Positions 17,785 through 27,057 are shown, numbered from the stretch's first letter. The stretch is DNA of 64,000 nt from Pseudomonas sp. RIT-562 (GCF_026241895.1 NZ_JAPJIV010000030.1:1-64000); one strand, 5' to 3'. Notes: generated by a model from the letters alone, not told the origin. Numbers and translations are program-made.

Positions 17785-18678
17785 TCAGGGTCGGTACCGC
17801 AACGCCTCCAGCAGCAACGCAAACGCCGGCGAAGCCTGGCGTCTGCTCGGGTAATACAGGTGGAACCCGGCAAACCAGGGGCTCCAGTCCTCCAGCACGT
17901 GCACCAGTCGCCCGGCTGCAACGTGCGGCGCGACCAGGTCTTCGGGGATGTAGCTGAGGCCGAATCCATCCAGCGCGGCATCCAACAGTTGATACACGCC
18001 GTTGAACGTAACCTGGCCCGACACCCGCACGTTGAGGGTATCCTGGCCCTTCTTGAATTCCCAGGTATACAGCCCGCCATTGGTGGGTAGCCGCAGGTTG
18101 TTGCAGGGGTGGTCGGTGAGATCGCGTGGGGTCTGCGGAATTTGCCGATGGGCAAAATAGCTGGGCGAGCCCACCACTGCCATGCGCATGTCCGGCCCGA
18201 TGCGGGTAGCGATCATGCCCTGGGCGACATCCTCACCCAGGCGCACGCCGGCATCAAAGCCTTGGGCGGCGATGTCGACGAAGCCATAGTCGCAACAGAC
18301 TTCCACCGAGATGTCCGGGTACTTTGCCAGGAAGGGCTTGAGCACCGGCCAGAGAATGTAGTCCAGCGCATGGTCCATGGCGTTGATGCGGATATTACCC
18401 GCAGGCGTGTCGCGCAGGTCACTGAGCGCCGCCAGTTCGATTTCGATCTCTTCGAAGTGCGGGCCGACCGTCTCCAGCAGGCGCTGGCCGGCCTCGGTCG
18501 GCGATACGCTGCGGGTCGTGCGTGTCAGCAGGCGCAACCCCAGGCGCGCTTCCAGGCCGCGAATGGTGTGGCTCAGCGCCGATTGGGACACTCCCAGTTT
18601 GCCGGCCGCCTTGGTAAAGCTGCGCTCCCTGGCCACGGCCAGGAAGGCGAGCAGGTCATTGGCATTTTCCCGCAACAT
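17785..18678 (-). CDS. LysR-family transcriptional regulator
   Basis: A 297-residue regulator with an N-terminal winged helix-turn-helix (LLAFLAVARERSFTKAAGKL, then GVSQSALSHTIRGLEARLGL) and a LysR substrate-binding domain (EVCCDYGFVDIAAQGFDAGV) of the subgroup in which EDVAQGMIATRI is common. It is divergent from the small cupin gene at 18782, separated by 103 bases, and is probably its regulator. The inducer cannot be inferred. Confidence 0.88.
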   Translation of the reverse strand: MLRENANDLLAFLAVARERSFTKAAGKLGVSQSALSHTIRGLEARLGLRLLTRTTRSVSPTEAGQRLLETVGPHFEEIEIELAALSDLRDTPAGNIRINAMDHALDYILWPVLKPFLAKYPDISVEVCCDYGFVDIAAQGFDAGVRLGEDVAQGMIATRIGPDMRMAVVGSPSYFAHRQIPQTPRDLTDHPCNNLRLPTNGGLYTWEFKKGQDTLNVRVSGQVTFNGVYQLLDAALDGFGLSYIPEDLVAPHVAAGRLVHVLEDWSPWFAGFHLYYPSRRQASPAFALLLEALRYRP

Positions 18679-18781
18679 TCATGAGTCCCCTTCATAGGTC
18701 TAACCTGATTCTAGCGGCTAATCATTGCAACGCGTAGACGGTAAATTGGTCCGGATTTCAATCAACTTATCGAGGACAGCC

Positions 18782-19255
18782 ATGAAGCACCTTGCAGCTA
18801 CCGCGCTCTCGCTCTCACTGATGGCCTTTGAGTCCCAGGCACAGGAGGCTCCGATGCTGACCGTCACTCCCAACGGTTCCCAACCCTCGGCCAAAGGTCC
18901 GGCCGACTACTTCACCGGCACCGTGCGCGTCGATGCGCCGTTTAAGGGCACCGCACCGGCGGCCGTCAGTGGCGCCACCGTGACCTTCGAACCCGGTGCG
19001 CGCACGGCCTGGCACACTCATCCGCTGGGACAGACGTTGATCGTCACTGCCGGCAGTGGCTGGGTCCAGGAAGCAGGCAAGCCGGCGCAATCGATCAAAC
19101 CCGGCGACACGGTGTGGATCCCCCCGCATGTGAAGCATTGGCATGGGGCCACGGCGAAAACGGCCATGTCGCACATTGCCATTGCCGAGGTGCAGGACGG
19201 CCAGGTAGTGGAGTGGATGGAGCAGGTTGGGGAAGAGGAATATCCGCAGTTGTAG
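18782..19255 (+). CDS. Exported cupin-domain protein
   Basis: A 157-residue protein with a signal peptide (MKHLAATALSLSLMAFESQA) and a single cupin barrel. The metal motif is visible: GARTAWHTHPLGQTL (His-x-His), PGDTVWIPPHVKHWHGA (His). Cupins of this carboxymuconolactone-like/quercetinase-like type bind a divalent metal; some reduce or isomerise small molecules. GAGGAC precedes the ATG. The TAG stop lies inside a REP element. The divergent LysR gene is the likely regulator. Confidence 0.83.
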   Translation: MKHLAATALSLSLMAFESQAQEAPMLTVTPNGSQPSAKGPADYFTGTVRVDAPFKGTAPAAVSGATVTFEPGARTAWHTHPLGQTLIVTAGSGWVQEAGKPAQSIKPGDTVWIPPHVKHWHGATAKTAMSHIAIAEVQDGQVVEWMEQVGEEEYPQL

Positions 19256-19331
19256 GAGCCTGCTTGCTGGCGATCGGTCTTGAACCATGTACCGCCCTGA
19301 AGACCGCATCGCCGGCAAGTCGGGCTCCTAC
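19252..19331. repeat. Diverged REP doublet
   Basis: GTAGGAGCCTGCTTGCTGGCG and an inverted partner, CGCCGGCAAGTCGGGCTCCTAC (shown in part), flank a short spacer. The TAG of the first GTAGGAG is the stop codon of the cupin gene. Confidence 0.8.
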
Positions 19332-19345
19332 CCAGGCATGGGCCA

Positions 19346-21544
19346 TCAGATCATTGGCGGCAACTGGTCGATGATCTTGTCCAGGGTGATGGGGTAGTCG
19401 CGGACCCTGGCACCCGTCGCGTTGTAGATCGCATTCGCCACCGCCGCACTGACCCCGCACAGCCCCAGTTCACCGACGCCCTTGGCTTTCATGGGCGAGG
19501 ACATCGGGTCCATTTCATCAAGGAAAATTACCTCCTGATGCGGGATGTCGGCGTGTACCGGCACCTCGTAGCCGGCCAGGTCGTGGTTGACGAAGAACCC
19601 CACTCGCTTGTCTACCGCCAACTCTTCCATCAACGCCGCGCCGACCCCCATGGTCATCGCGCCGATGACCTGGCTACGCGCTGAAGTCGGATTGAGGATG
19701 CGTCCTGCGGCGCACACCGCCAGCATGCGCCGCACGCGAGTTTCCCCCGTGGCGCTGTCCACCGCGACCTCGACGAAGTGCGCACCGAAGGTCGATTGCT
19801 GGTACTGCTTGCTCAGCTCGGCAAACTCGATCGAATCCTCGGCGACGATTTCACTGGCTTGTGCAGCGCTGCCCAGTGGCACGCTGTTGCCGGCAAAGCG
19901 TACCTGGCCATCGGCAAACACCGCTTCATCGGGGTTCATGTCCAGGCGCTGGGCGACCGCTTCGCGCAGTTTCACGCACGCCGCGTAGACCCCCGCGGTG
20001 GAGCAGTTGGCGCCGAACTGGCCGCCTGAACCGGCCGACACCGGAAAGCTCGAATCGCCCAGGCGTACCACCACTTTGTCCAGCGGCACGCCCATCATTT
20101 CTGCGGCCGTCTGGCCAATGATCGTGTAACTGCCGGTGCCGATGTCGGTCATGTCGGTTTCCACCGTGACGATCCCCTGATCATTCAGGCGCACTCGCGC
20201 CCCGGATTTCACCAGGGCATTATTGCGAAACGCGACCCTCACGCCCATGCCGATCAGCCAGCGCCCCTCGCGTTGAGTGCCGGGTTGCGCATGACGCTTG
20301 CTCCAGCCGAACTTTGCCGCACCGGTGCGCAGGCATTCGATCAACTGGCGGGTCGAATAGGGGCGCTTGGGATTGGTCGGATCGACCTGGGTGTCGTTGC
20401 GCACGCGAAACTCCACCGGGTCGAGCTTGAGCTGCTCGGCCATCTCGTCCATGGCAATTTCCAGGGCCATCAGCCCGGGCGTTTCCCCAGGGGCTCGCAT
20501 GGCATTGCCTTCGGGCAGGTCCAGGTTCGACAGGCGCATGGTCACCAAACGGTTTTCCCCGGCATAGAGCAATTTGCTCGGCTGCGCGGCGCGTTCGACC
20601 TTGCCGCCGGGCAAGTCGCCGGACCAGCCTTCGTGGCCCATGGCGGTGATCTTGCCGTCGGCGGTGGCGCCAATACGAATGCGCTGGATGGTCGCCGGGC
20701 GGTGCGTGGAGTTGTTGAACATCATCGGCCGTGCCAGCGCGACTTTGACCGGCCTGCCGGACAGGCGCGCGCCCAATGCCGCGAGCACCGCGTCGCAGCG
20801 AATGAACAGTTTGCCGCCGAAGCCGCCACCAATGTAGGGCGATATCAGTCGCACCTTGTCCTTCGGGATGCCGAGGGTGGTGGCCAGGTCGGTGACGGAC
20901 CAGTCGATCATCTGGTTGGAAGTCCACAGGGTCAGCTGATCGCCCTGCCAGGAAGCCATCGAGGCAAAGGGTTCCATCATGGCGTGGGCCTGGTCCGGGG
21001 TGGTGTAGGTCTGGTCCAGCTGTACCGGCGCAGCGGCAAAGGCTGCGGCGAAGTCGCCGTGGCTGACGTCGGCCATCTGGTCCTTGGCCTCGACCCCGGA
21101 CTCGCGGGTGCTGGCGAGATCGAAAGCGCCCTCGGCGCTCACGTATTGCACCTTGACTCGCTCGGCAGCGGCGCGAGCCTGTTCGAAGGTTTCCGCAACG
21201 ACCAGGGCAATCGCCTGGTGATAATGCTGAATCTGCGGCCCGCCGAGCAGCTTGGCGGTGTTGTATTTGCCGAGGCCGAGCTTGCCGGCATTTTCCGCCG
21301 TCACGATGGCGATTACCCCGGGCGCGGCCTGGGCATCGGCGAGGTCCATCGAGGCAATGCGACCCTTGGCAATGCCCGCGCCGACGGCCACCCCGTAGGC
21401 CTGGTTGGGCACGGCGGTATGGTGTTCGTAGGCGTAAGGTGCAAGGCCGGTGGTCTTCAGGGGACCTTCGATCCGGGTGGTGGGCTTGCCGACCACTTTC
21501 ATCTGGTCGATGGGATTGGTTGTCGCGGGGGTATCGAATTTCAT
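19346..21544 (-). CDS. paoC: Periplasmic aldehyde oxidoreductase, molybdenum subunit
   Basis: Molybdopterin-binding large subunit of a xanthine-oxidase-family aldehyde oxidoreductase, 732 residues, the length of E. coli PaoC. Seen: the domain-1 region with KTTGLAPYAYEH, the YIGGGFGGK motif, RAPGETPGLMALE, GSGGQFGANCSTAG, and the catalytic Glu in GVGELGLCGVSAAVANA near the C-terminus. It oxidises aldehydes to acids, passing electrons to the FAD and 2Fe-2S subunits. ATGA overlap with the FAD-subunit gene shows tight coupling. It has no signal peptide of its own and would be exported with the Tat-bearing iron-sulphur subunit. Confidence 0.9.
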   Translation of the reverse strand: MKFDTPATTNPIDQMKVVGKPTTRIEGPLKTTGLAPYAYEHHTAVPNQAYGVAVGAGIAKGRIASMDLADAQAAPGVIAIVTAENAGKLGLGKYNTAKLLGGPQIQHYHQAIALVVAETFEQARAAAERVKVQYVSAEGAFDLASTRESGVEAKDQMADVSHGDFAAAFAAAPVQLDQTYTTPDQAHAMMEPFASMASWQGDQLTLWTSNQMIDWSVTDLATTLGIPKDKVRLISPYIGGGFGGKLFIRCDAVLAALGARLSGRPVKVALARPMMFNNSTHRPATIQRIRIGATADGKITAMGHEGWSGDLPGGKVERAAQPSKLLYAGENRLVTMRLSNLDLPEGNAMRAPGETPGLMALEIAMDEMAEQLKLDPVEFRVRNDTQVDPTNPKRPYSTRQLIECLRTGAAKFGWSKRHAQPGTQREGRWLIGMGVRVAFRNNALVKSGARVRLNDQGIVTVETDMTDIGTGSYTIIGQTAAEMMGVPLDKVVVRLGDSSFPVSAGSGGQFGANCSTAGVYAACVKLREAVAQRLDMNPDEAVFADGQVRFAGNSVPLGSAAQASEIVAEDSIEFAELSKQYQQSTFGAHFVEVAVDSATGETRVRRMLAVCAAGRILNPTSARSQVIGAMTMGVGAALMEELAVDKRVGFFVNHDLAGYEVPVHADIPHQEVIFLDEMDPMSSPMKAKGVGELGLCGVSAAVANAIYNATGARVRDYPITLDKIIDQLPPMI

Positions 21545-22497
21545 GCTTGGGCCCTCGCTTGCGCCATCACCGAGGCAAGCGTGCGCTCCACCAGTGTCAG
21601 TTTGAACGCGTTGTCATGGGTAGGGGTGGCACCGGCGAGCAGTTGTGCGCTGACGGCTTTGGCGCCTTGGCTCATCGCCGCCTCGGCTGCTTCGACTCGC
21701 CAGGGTTTGTGCGCAACACCACCCAGGGCAACTCGTCCGGAACCGTCGGCCTGAATCACCGCGGCCACCGAAACCAGGGCGAAGGCATAGGAGGCACGGT
21801 CACGTACCTTCTGGTAAATGTGCGTTCCGCCCAGGGGCGCCGGCAGTGTCACGGCGGTGATGAGTTCATGGGCGGCGAGGGCGGTTTCGATGTTGGGTGT
21901 ATTGCCCGGCAGGCGATGAAAATCCGCCATCGGAATCACTCGCGTGCTGCCGTCGGGCCGCACCGTTTCCACCTGCGCATCAAGGGCGCGCATTGCCACT
22001 GCCATGTCGCTGGGGTGCGTGGCGATACAGGCTGCGCTGACGCCGAGGATGCCGAGCGGGCGACTGAACCCGCCAATGGCCGCACAACCGCTACCAGGCT
22101 GGCGTTTATTGCAGGCCTGATGAGTGTCGTAGAAATACGGACAGCGTGTGCGTTGCAGCAGGTTGCCTGCAGTGGTCGCCATGTTGCGCAACTGTCCGGA
22201 GGCCCCGGCCAGTAGAGCGCGGGACAGCAGGCCATAGTCCTGCCGGACCCGGGAATCGGCGGCGAGGTCGGTATTGCGCACCAGCGCGCCGATCCTCAGG
22301 CCGCCGTCGGACGTGGCTTCAATGCGGTCCAGGGCCAGGCCGTTGACGTCGATCAGGTGGGTCGGGACCTCGATGTCGAGTTTCATCAGGTCCAGCAGGT
22401 TGGTGCCGCCGGCAATGAACCTTGAGCCGTCAACCTGGGCGGCCAGTGCGGCGGCCTCGGCGGGGGACTTGGCGCGAAGATAGGTAAAGGGCCTCAT
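21541..22497 (-). CDS. paoB: Periplasmic aldehyde oxidoreductase, FAD subunit
   Basis: A 318-residue FAD-binding subunit with the FAD motif FIAGGTNLLDLMK, LLAGASGQLRNMATTAGNLL (shown exactly to 20 residues), and a Cys-rich insertion (RTRCPYFYDTHQACN..GSGC) matching the extra 4Fe-4S site known in E. coli PaoB. Overlaps both neighbours by four bases. Acts between the 2Fe-2S and molybdenum subunits in electron transfer. Confidence 0.9.
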   Translation of the reverse strand: MRPFTYLRAKSPAEAAALAAQVDGSRFIAGGTNLLDLMKLDIEVPTHLIDVNGLALDRIEATSDGGLRIGALVRNTDLAADSRVRQDYGLLSRALLAGASGQLRNMATTAGNLLQRTRCPYFYDTHQACNKRQPGSGCAAIGGFSRPLGILGVSAACIATHPSDMAVAMRALDAQVETVRPDGSTRVIPMADFHRLPGNTPNIETALAAHELITAVTLPAPLGGTHIYQKVRDRASYAFALVSVAAVIQADGSGRVALGGVAHKPWRVEAAEAAMSQGAKAVSAQLLAGATPTHDNAFKLTLVERTLASVMAQARAQA

Positions 22498-23135
22498 GCG
22501 CTGGCCTCCGCCACTTCAGTGATGGCTTCGATGATGTTGGAGTACGCGCCGCAGCGGCAGATGTTGCCGCTCATGCGCTCCTGGAATTCACTGGCGATCA
22601 GTTGGGGCTTGTCAGTCAGGCTGGCGCTGACGTGGCTGGGAATGCCGTCGCGGATTTCCCCGAGCACCGCCACCGCCGAACAGATCTGCCCGGGAGTGCA
22701 GTAGCCGCACTGGTAGCCGTCATGCTTGATGAAAGCGGCCTGCATCGGGTGCAATTGGTCGGGGGTACCGAGGCCTTCGATGGTGGTGATGTTCGACCCT
22801 TCGTGCATCACCGCCAGGGTCAGGCACGAATTGACCCGCCGGCCATCGGCAAGCACCGTGCACGCACCGCACTGACCGTGGTCGCAACCTTTCTTGGTGC
22901 CGGTCAGCAGCAGGTGTTCGCGCAAGGTATCGAGCAAGGTGGTACGGGTATCGAGATCCAGGTTGCGCAACTGGCCGTTCACCGTCAGCGCCACCGTGGC
23001 CTTGATCGGTCGCGCCGCATTGGCCGCGCTGGCCTGGGCACAGATAAAGGGCGGCAATGCCAATGCCGTGGCCGAGACGGCGCCGACAATCAGGAATTTT
23101 CGTCTGGATATCGAAAGCGGGTCACGGTCGTCCAT
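22494..23135 (-). CDS. paoA: Periplasmic aldehyde oxidoreductase, 2Fe-2S subunit with Tat signal
   Basis: A 213-residue subunit with an N-terminal twin-arginine signal (SRRKFLIVGAVSATALAL) and two 2Fe-2S clusters: CDHGQCGACTVL in the plant-ferredoxin-type domain, then YQCGYCTPGQ and CRCGAY in the helical domain. ATG 23135 is chosen because AGGAA lies about nine bases upstream and the Tat motif then sits near residue 11; longer frames begin at 23153 and 23195. First gene of the paoABC unit. The maturation chaperone gene paoD, next to paoABC in E. coli, is not here. Confidence 0.88.
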   Translation of the reverse strand: MDDRDPLSISRRKFLIVGAVSATALALPPFICAQASAANAARPIKATVALTVNGQLRNLDLDTRTTLLDTLREHLLLTGTKKGCDHGQCGACTVLADGRRVNSCLTLAVMHEGSNITTIEGLGTPDQLHPMQAAFIKHDGYQCGYCTPGQICSAVAVLGEIRDGIPSHVSASLTDKPQLIASEFQERMSGNICRCGAYSNIIEAITEVAEASA

Positions 23136-23329
23136 TGGTTCGATTCCTGTCATGGTTCGGCTTGGCCGATGATCGTCTGAAAGACTGACCCCCATAGTGG
23201 CAGAATGTTTTTGCGTATATCGGGCATAGAGTTATGCGCGCAGCTCATGAATTCGCGGCTGCCCACCTGACTTCCCCGCACCGCGTTATGATGAGCACCT
23301 TCAAGCGCCACCCAGACCCAGAGCCGCAC

Positions 23330-24010
23330 ATGCCCCAGATCAGCCATTTCAAAACACCATGCCCGGAGCATCTGACCAGTCAGATCCTGCAGCTGGTGGT
23401 CGACAACCTCACCGACATCAGCATGATTGCGATCCCGCCGAGCAACCTGCTGTACAACGTTTATCAGTACGCGATCGGCTATGAAGTGCATCTGTATCTG
23501 CAGGCGTTGAACGGCACCCAGGGCGTTGCCGTGGAGTTGCTGGTCGCCACCGATGACGATGACCCGGAGCAAGTCGTGGGTTTCCTGCTGTACCTGCCCA
23601 TCCAGGACGACCCGGACGCGTGTGGCGTGGCGTACATGGCAGTGCAGGCCAATCATCGGCGGCAAGGGATCGCCCGGCGGATGTTGCGTGAGATGGTGGG
23701 GCGCTATCCCCACGCCGAACTGACGTGCGCGGTGGCCAAGGTGCCGTGGTTCGAATCCATGGGCTTCCAGGTGGTAGGCGTGCGCGGCACCCAGGTGCTG
23801 ATGAACACCCGGGATCACAGCAGCGACGGGCTCATGGGCTTGCTGGACGTAGCGCCGATCTACAGCTCGCTGGAGGTGCGGCAGATTCATACTTACCTGC
23901 TGCAAAAGCACGGTAAGCGGGCGATGATCGATGCCGAAAAGCAGCGCGACCGACATCTGGATCAGCTGACGCACAAGGCCCACGAATTCGTGCGTGGGCG
24001 TGTCGTCTAA
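23330..24010 (+). CDS. GNAT-family N-acetyltransferase
   Basis: A 226-residue protein with a central GNAT core: YMAVQANHRRQGIARRMLRE holds the acetyl-CoA Q/RxxGxG/A motif, preceded by VVGFLLYLPIQ and followed by PWFESMGFQVVG. A 50-residue C-terminal extension is helical and charged. ATG 23330 (MPQISHFKTP) gives the more conserved-looking N-terminus; ATG 23291 would add 13 residues. Divergent from paoABC with a 194-bp gap; the substrate is unknown. Confidence 0.78.
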   Translation: MPQISHFKTPCPEHLTSQILQLVVDNLTDISMIAIPPSNLLYNVYQYAIGYEVHLYLQALNGTQGVAVELLVATDDDDPEQVVGFLLYLPIQDDPDACGVAYMAVQANHRRQGIARRMLREMVGRYPHAELTCAVAKVPWFESMGFQVVGVRGTQVLMNTRDHSSDGLMGLLDVAPIYSSLEVRQIHTYLLQKHGKRAMIDAEKQRDRHLDQLTHKAHEFVRGRVV

Positions 24011-24031
24011 ACGGGGATAACGCATGACCTG

Positions 24032-24262
24032 GTAGCAGCTGGCGAAACCTGTGGGAGCAAAGCTCGCTCGCGATGACGCCTGTCCATCCAATATCAATGT
24101 TAAATGTTATGCCGCCATCGCGAGCAAGCTTTGCTCCCACAACTGAGTCAACTGGTAAATCCGGTATATGCGGTTTATCAGGAAGGCCTCACCAGCAGGG
24201 TTTACGACTGCTTCGTCCGATCGCGGCCCGAACCGAACGCAGGCTTCGCCAGCTGCTACAAG
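24032..24262. repeat. Nested REP elements
   Basis: Outer arms GTAGCAGCTGGCGAA (24032) and TTCGCCAGCTGCTAC (near 24246) enclose a complete inner doublet, GTGGGAGCAAAGCTCGCTCGCG to CGAGCAAGCTTTGCTCCCAC (24051-24140, shown in part). They fill the 273-bp gap between the acetyltransferase and the convergent sensor kinase; no gene is seen there. Confidence 0.82.
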
Positions 24263-24283
24263 GGTGGCGTCAGACGCAGGATG

Positions 24284-25588
24284 CTACAGGGCTGTTGGCA
24301 ACCTCAACTCCGCGCACAGGCCGCCGCCTTCGCGGTTACTCAAGGTCAGTGAACCGCCCAGTGCCTGCGCCAGCTGTTGGGCGATTGCCAGGCCCAGGCC
24401 GGTGCCGCCGGTGCTGCGGTTGCGCGAGTTTTCTACTCGATAGAAGGGCTCGAGCACTTGGGCCAGCTCCTCCTCGGCGATGCCCGGGCCACGGTCCAGC
24501 ACTTTGATCGATAAGGTGCCATCCGTCGGTGATTGCACCTGCAACTGCGCAGCGCCGGCGAACTTGAGGGCGTTGTCGGTCAGATTGACCAGCACCCGAC
24601 GCAATGCGTGGGGCCGGGTGGTGATCACCGAGTGGCTCTTGCCTTCGAGGGACACCTCCTTGCCCATGTCCTGATAGTCAAACACCAGGCTGTCGAGGAA
24701 TGAGTCGAGATTGGTCCGGCACACTTCCTCGGTGGCGCCATGCACGCTGCGCGCATAGGCAACGCCCTCGCGCACCAGGTGCTCGATCTCGCCCAGGTCG
24801 TTGCACAGTTTGTCCTTCTCGCTGGAGTCGTCCATGAATTCGGCGCGCAGCTTCATCCGGGTGATCGGGGTTTGCAGGTCATGGGAAATGGCGGCCAGTA
24901 GCTGCATGCGCTCTTTCAGGTACGCCGCAATTCGCGCCTGCATCGCGTTGAACGCCTTGGCCGCATGGGCGACTTCGGTGGGGCCTTTTTCGTCCAGATG
25001 CACCGGGCGAGCGTTCGGGTCGAGGGTTTCCACCGCTTCGGCAAGGCGGGTGAGGGGGCGGATGGCGATCCTCACGGCCAGCCAGGTGCACAGGATCAAC
25101 AATGCCAATTGCCCCAGCAGAACCGCCGGTAACCACGGCGACAACGGCGCCATTGCCGGTCGGACGTCGATGGTCAGCGGGCTGCCATCGGTCAATTTCA
25201 AGTGCACCTGGAAATGCTTTCGGTCCCCCGGAATGTCGGTATAGGTCATCGGATAGTCTTTGCCGATGGCCGCCTTGATCGAGGTCATAGCCATTGGCGA
25301 ATCGGTCAAGGCCACCCCAGGCGACCCTTGGCCGAGCAGATAACCGTAGTTGGGCCTGTTCAGCTGTTGCAGCCAGCTTGCGCGTTCATCCGCAGGCAGG
25401 CGGTCGAGGATGGCGATCGAGGTCGACACGTCGGTTTCCAGATTGCCGAGCATGGTGTTTTTCGCGCTTTCATAACGCTCGTAGTACTGCACGCCGAAGG
25501 ACAGCGCCTGCGCCAGGATCAGCCCGACCAGGAAGATCAGCGACAGCCGCGAGGCGAGGGTGCGGGGCCAGCGCAGTGACAAACTCAC
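24284..25588 (-). CDS. EnvZ/OmpR-type sensor histidine kinase
   Basis: A 434-residue inner-membrane kinase: TM1 near residues 12-34, a periplasmic domain of about 120 residues, TM2 near 155-175, a HAMP segment, HisKA with AAISHDLQTPITRMK (phospho-acceptor His), and HATPase with NLTDNALKFAG, DRGPGI and TGGTGLGLAI. Overlaps the response-regulator gene by four bases (ATGA), so they form one unit. No dedicated sensor motif was recognised in the periplasmic part. Confidence 0.9.
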   Translation of the reverse strand: MSLSLRWPRTLASRLSLIFLVGLILAQALSFGVQYYERYESAKNTMLGNLETDVSTSIAILDRLPADERASWLQQLNRPNYGYLLGQGSPGVALTDSPMAMTSIKAAIGKDYPMTYTDIPGDRKHFQVHLKLTDGSPLTIDVRPAMAPLSPWLPAVLLGQLALLILCTWLAVRIAIRPLTRLAEAVETLDPNARPVHLDEKGPTEVAHAAKAFNAMQARIAAYLKERMQLLAAISHDLQTPITRMKLRAEFMDDSSEKDKLCNDLGEIEHLVREGVAYARSVHGATEEVCRTNLDSFLDSLVFDYQDMGKEVSLEGKSHSVITTRPHALRRVLVNLTDNALKFAGAAQLQVQSPTDGTLSIKVLDRGPGIAEEELAQVLEPFYRVENSRNRSTGGTGLGLAIAQQLAQALGGSLTLSNREGGGLCAELRLPTAL

Positions 25589-26325
25589 GAGGGCGCCCCG
25601 ATGATTTCAACCGCGAGGGAGAACACATAACCCTCGCTGCGCACGGTCTTGATGTACGCCGGCTCCCGCGCATCATCCAGCAGGCGCTGGCGCAAACGGC
25701 TCACCAGCAGATCGATGGAGCGATCGAACAGGTCGGCGTCGCGGCCCTGGGTGAGGTTCAGTAACTGGTCGCGGGTGAGCACCCGCTGGGGATGGTCGAG
25801 GAACACGCGCAGCAAGCGGTATTCGGCGCCACTGAGCGCGACCATGGTGCCATCTTCATCCAGCAGGTGCCTGGCCGAGGTGTCCAGGCGCCAGCGTCCG
25901 AAGGCCAGCAGGCGCCCGCTTTCGGTGACTATGAGATTAGGCGGGAGCATTCGCGTGCGGCGCAACACCGCGCTGATGCGGGCGAGCAGTTCGCGGGCGG
26001 CGAAGGGTTTGACCAGGTAATCGTCGGCGCCCATCTCCAGGCCAATGATGCGGTCGGTTTCGTCGCTGCGGGCGGTGAGCATCAATACCGGAGTGGCCTT
26101 GTGTTTGCCGGCGCGCAGCTCGCGGCACAGCAGCAGGCCATCGTCGCCCGGCATCATGATGTCCAGCACGATCAGGTCCACGGGAGTGGTTTCGAGGAAT
26201 GCGCGCATTTGTCGGCCGTCGGCGACCACCGTGGTGCGCAGTCCGTTTTTTTTCAGGTAATTGCCGACCAGTTCGCGAATCTCGCGGTCATCGTCGACGA
26301 TGAGAATGTGATCAACGTGTTCCAT
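25585..26325 (-). CDS. OmpR-family response regulator
   Basis: A 246-residue regulator: receiver domain with Asp11/Asp12 pocket, phospho-acceptor Asp55 (IVLDIMMPGDDG) and Lys in YLVKPF, then a winged-helix DNA-binding domain (LSGAEYRLLRVFLDHPQRVL and VSRLRQRL..YIKTVRSEGYVF). ATG 26325 is used because residues before it in the longer frame have no family similarity. Forms a unit with the kinase downstream. The DUF2790 gene on the opposite strand, with palindromic sites between them, is a candidate target. Confidence 0.9.
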   Translation of the reverse strand: MEHVDHILIVDDDREIRELVGNYLKKNGLRTTVVADGRQMRAFLETTPVDLIVLDIMMPGDDGLLLCRELRAGKHKATPVLMLTARSDETDRIIGLEMGADDYLVKPFAARELLARISAVLRRTRMLPPNLIVTESGRLLAFGRWRLDTSARHLLDEDGTMVALSGAEYRLLRVFLDHPQRVLTRDQLLNLTQGRDADLFDRSIDLLVSRLRQRLLDDAREPAYIKTVRSEGYVFSLAVEIIGAPS

Positions 26326-26475
26326 GGGCCGGGCCTCTATGAACGGGGGAATGTCGGGCAGTCTATCGAGCCTTCGCGCCGGCGACTCCTGCCCTTTGTA
26401 TTGCAGTGTATCTGGCCTGTTGGCGGACACACGCAGACTCAAAAAGGATGATTTTCCGGGGTTTTGTATCGCTGT

Positions 26476-26498
26476 GTATCGGGAGGCGGTCCTGATAC
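26476..26498. promoter_or_regulatory. Inverted repeat between response regulator and DUF2790 gene
   Basis: GTATCGGGA and TCCTGATAC arms (one mismatch) around a short centre. Further GTATC copies lie at 26408 and 26466. The 306-bp gap between the OmpR-type gene and the DUF2790 gene has no other recognisable content. It could be a regulator site for either gene. Confidence 0.4.
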
Positions 26499-26631
26499 GT
26501 AACGATGAACCCGCGCCTGTTTACGACACAGAAGGGATACCTGGAGGGCTTTAAATGAGCTCCATCGAGGCCAACCCAAACCGCCTCGGCTCAATACCAC
26601 GATTGACCCATTGAAGCCTTGAGGAACCGCC

Positions 26632-26895
26632 ATGAACACCAAAGCCATCTACGCCGCCTGCCTGTTTGCCGCGCTGAACATCTGCACCCTGTCGGCTCGT
26701 GCCGAAGCCACGGTCAAGCCTGAAACCTACACCTACGGCACGCACCTGGACATCAAGAAAGTCCTCTCGATGACACAGGACGCCACGCCGTCCTGCGGAA
26801 TCATCAACGCGCAGCTGACCTACCTCGATTCCCAGGACAACACCAAGGTCCTGGACTACCGCAAATTCGCCGACGGCTGCCAGGAAGACAACTGA
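26632..26895 (+). CDS. DUF2790 small exported protein
   Basis: An 87-residue protein with a signal peptide (cleavage near ARAEA) and the DUF2790 pattern YTYGTHLDIKKVLSMT, CGIINAQLTYLDSQ and LDYRKFADGC. The two Cys in the mature part may form a disulphide. Proteins of this family are abundant in pseudomonads, often near two-component systems, and have no established function. GAGG lies about ten bases upstream of the ATG. Confidence 0.85.
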   Translation: MNTKAIYAACLFAALNICTLSARAEATVKPETYTYGTHLDIKKVLSMTQDATPSCGIINAQLTYLDSQDNTKVLDYRKFADGCQEDN

Positions 26896-26931
26896 GCCTG
26901 AAAGTTATGTCACCGCCACGCCACCATGCCT

Positions 26932-27020
26932 GTGTAGGAGTGAGCCTGCTCGCGATAGCGCACTTTCAGTCAACCCACGTTGAATGTTACGACGCCATCG
27001 CGAGCAAGCTCGCTCCTGCA
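26932..27020. repeat. REP doublet, GAGCAAGCTCGCTC class
   Basis: GTGTAGGAGTGAGCCTGCTCG and its inverted partner CGCGAGCAAGCTCGCTCCTGC (in part) around a short spacer, same class as the inner element at 24051. Confidence 0.8.
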
Positions 27021-27057
27021 AAGGGGCGTTGAACCGCTCATTATCTAGGTGATTCCC

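Noticed and set aside
20273..21754. A 493-residue plus-strand open frame inside paoC
   Set aside because: Antisense shadow of paoC and the start of paoB, which have full family motifs and four-base overlaps.
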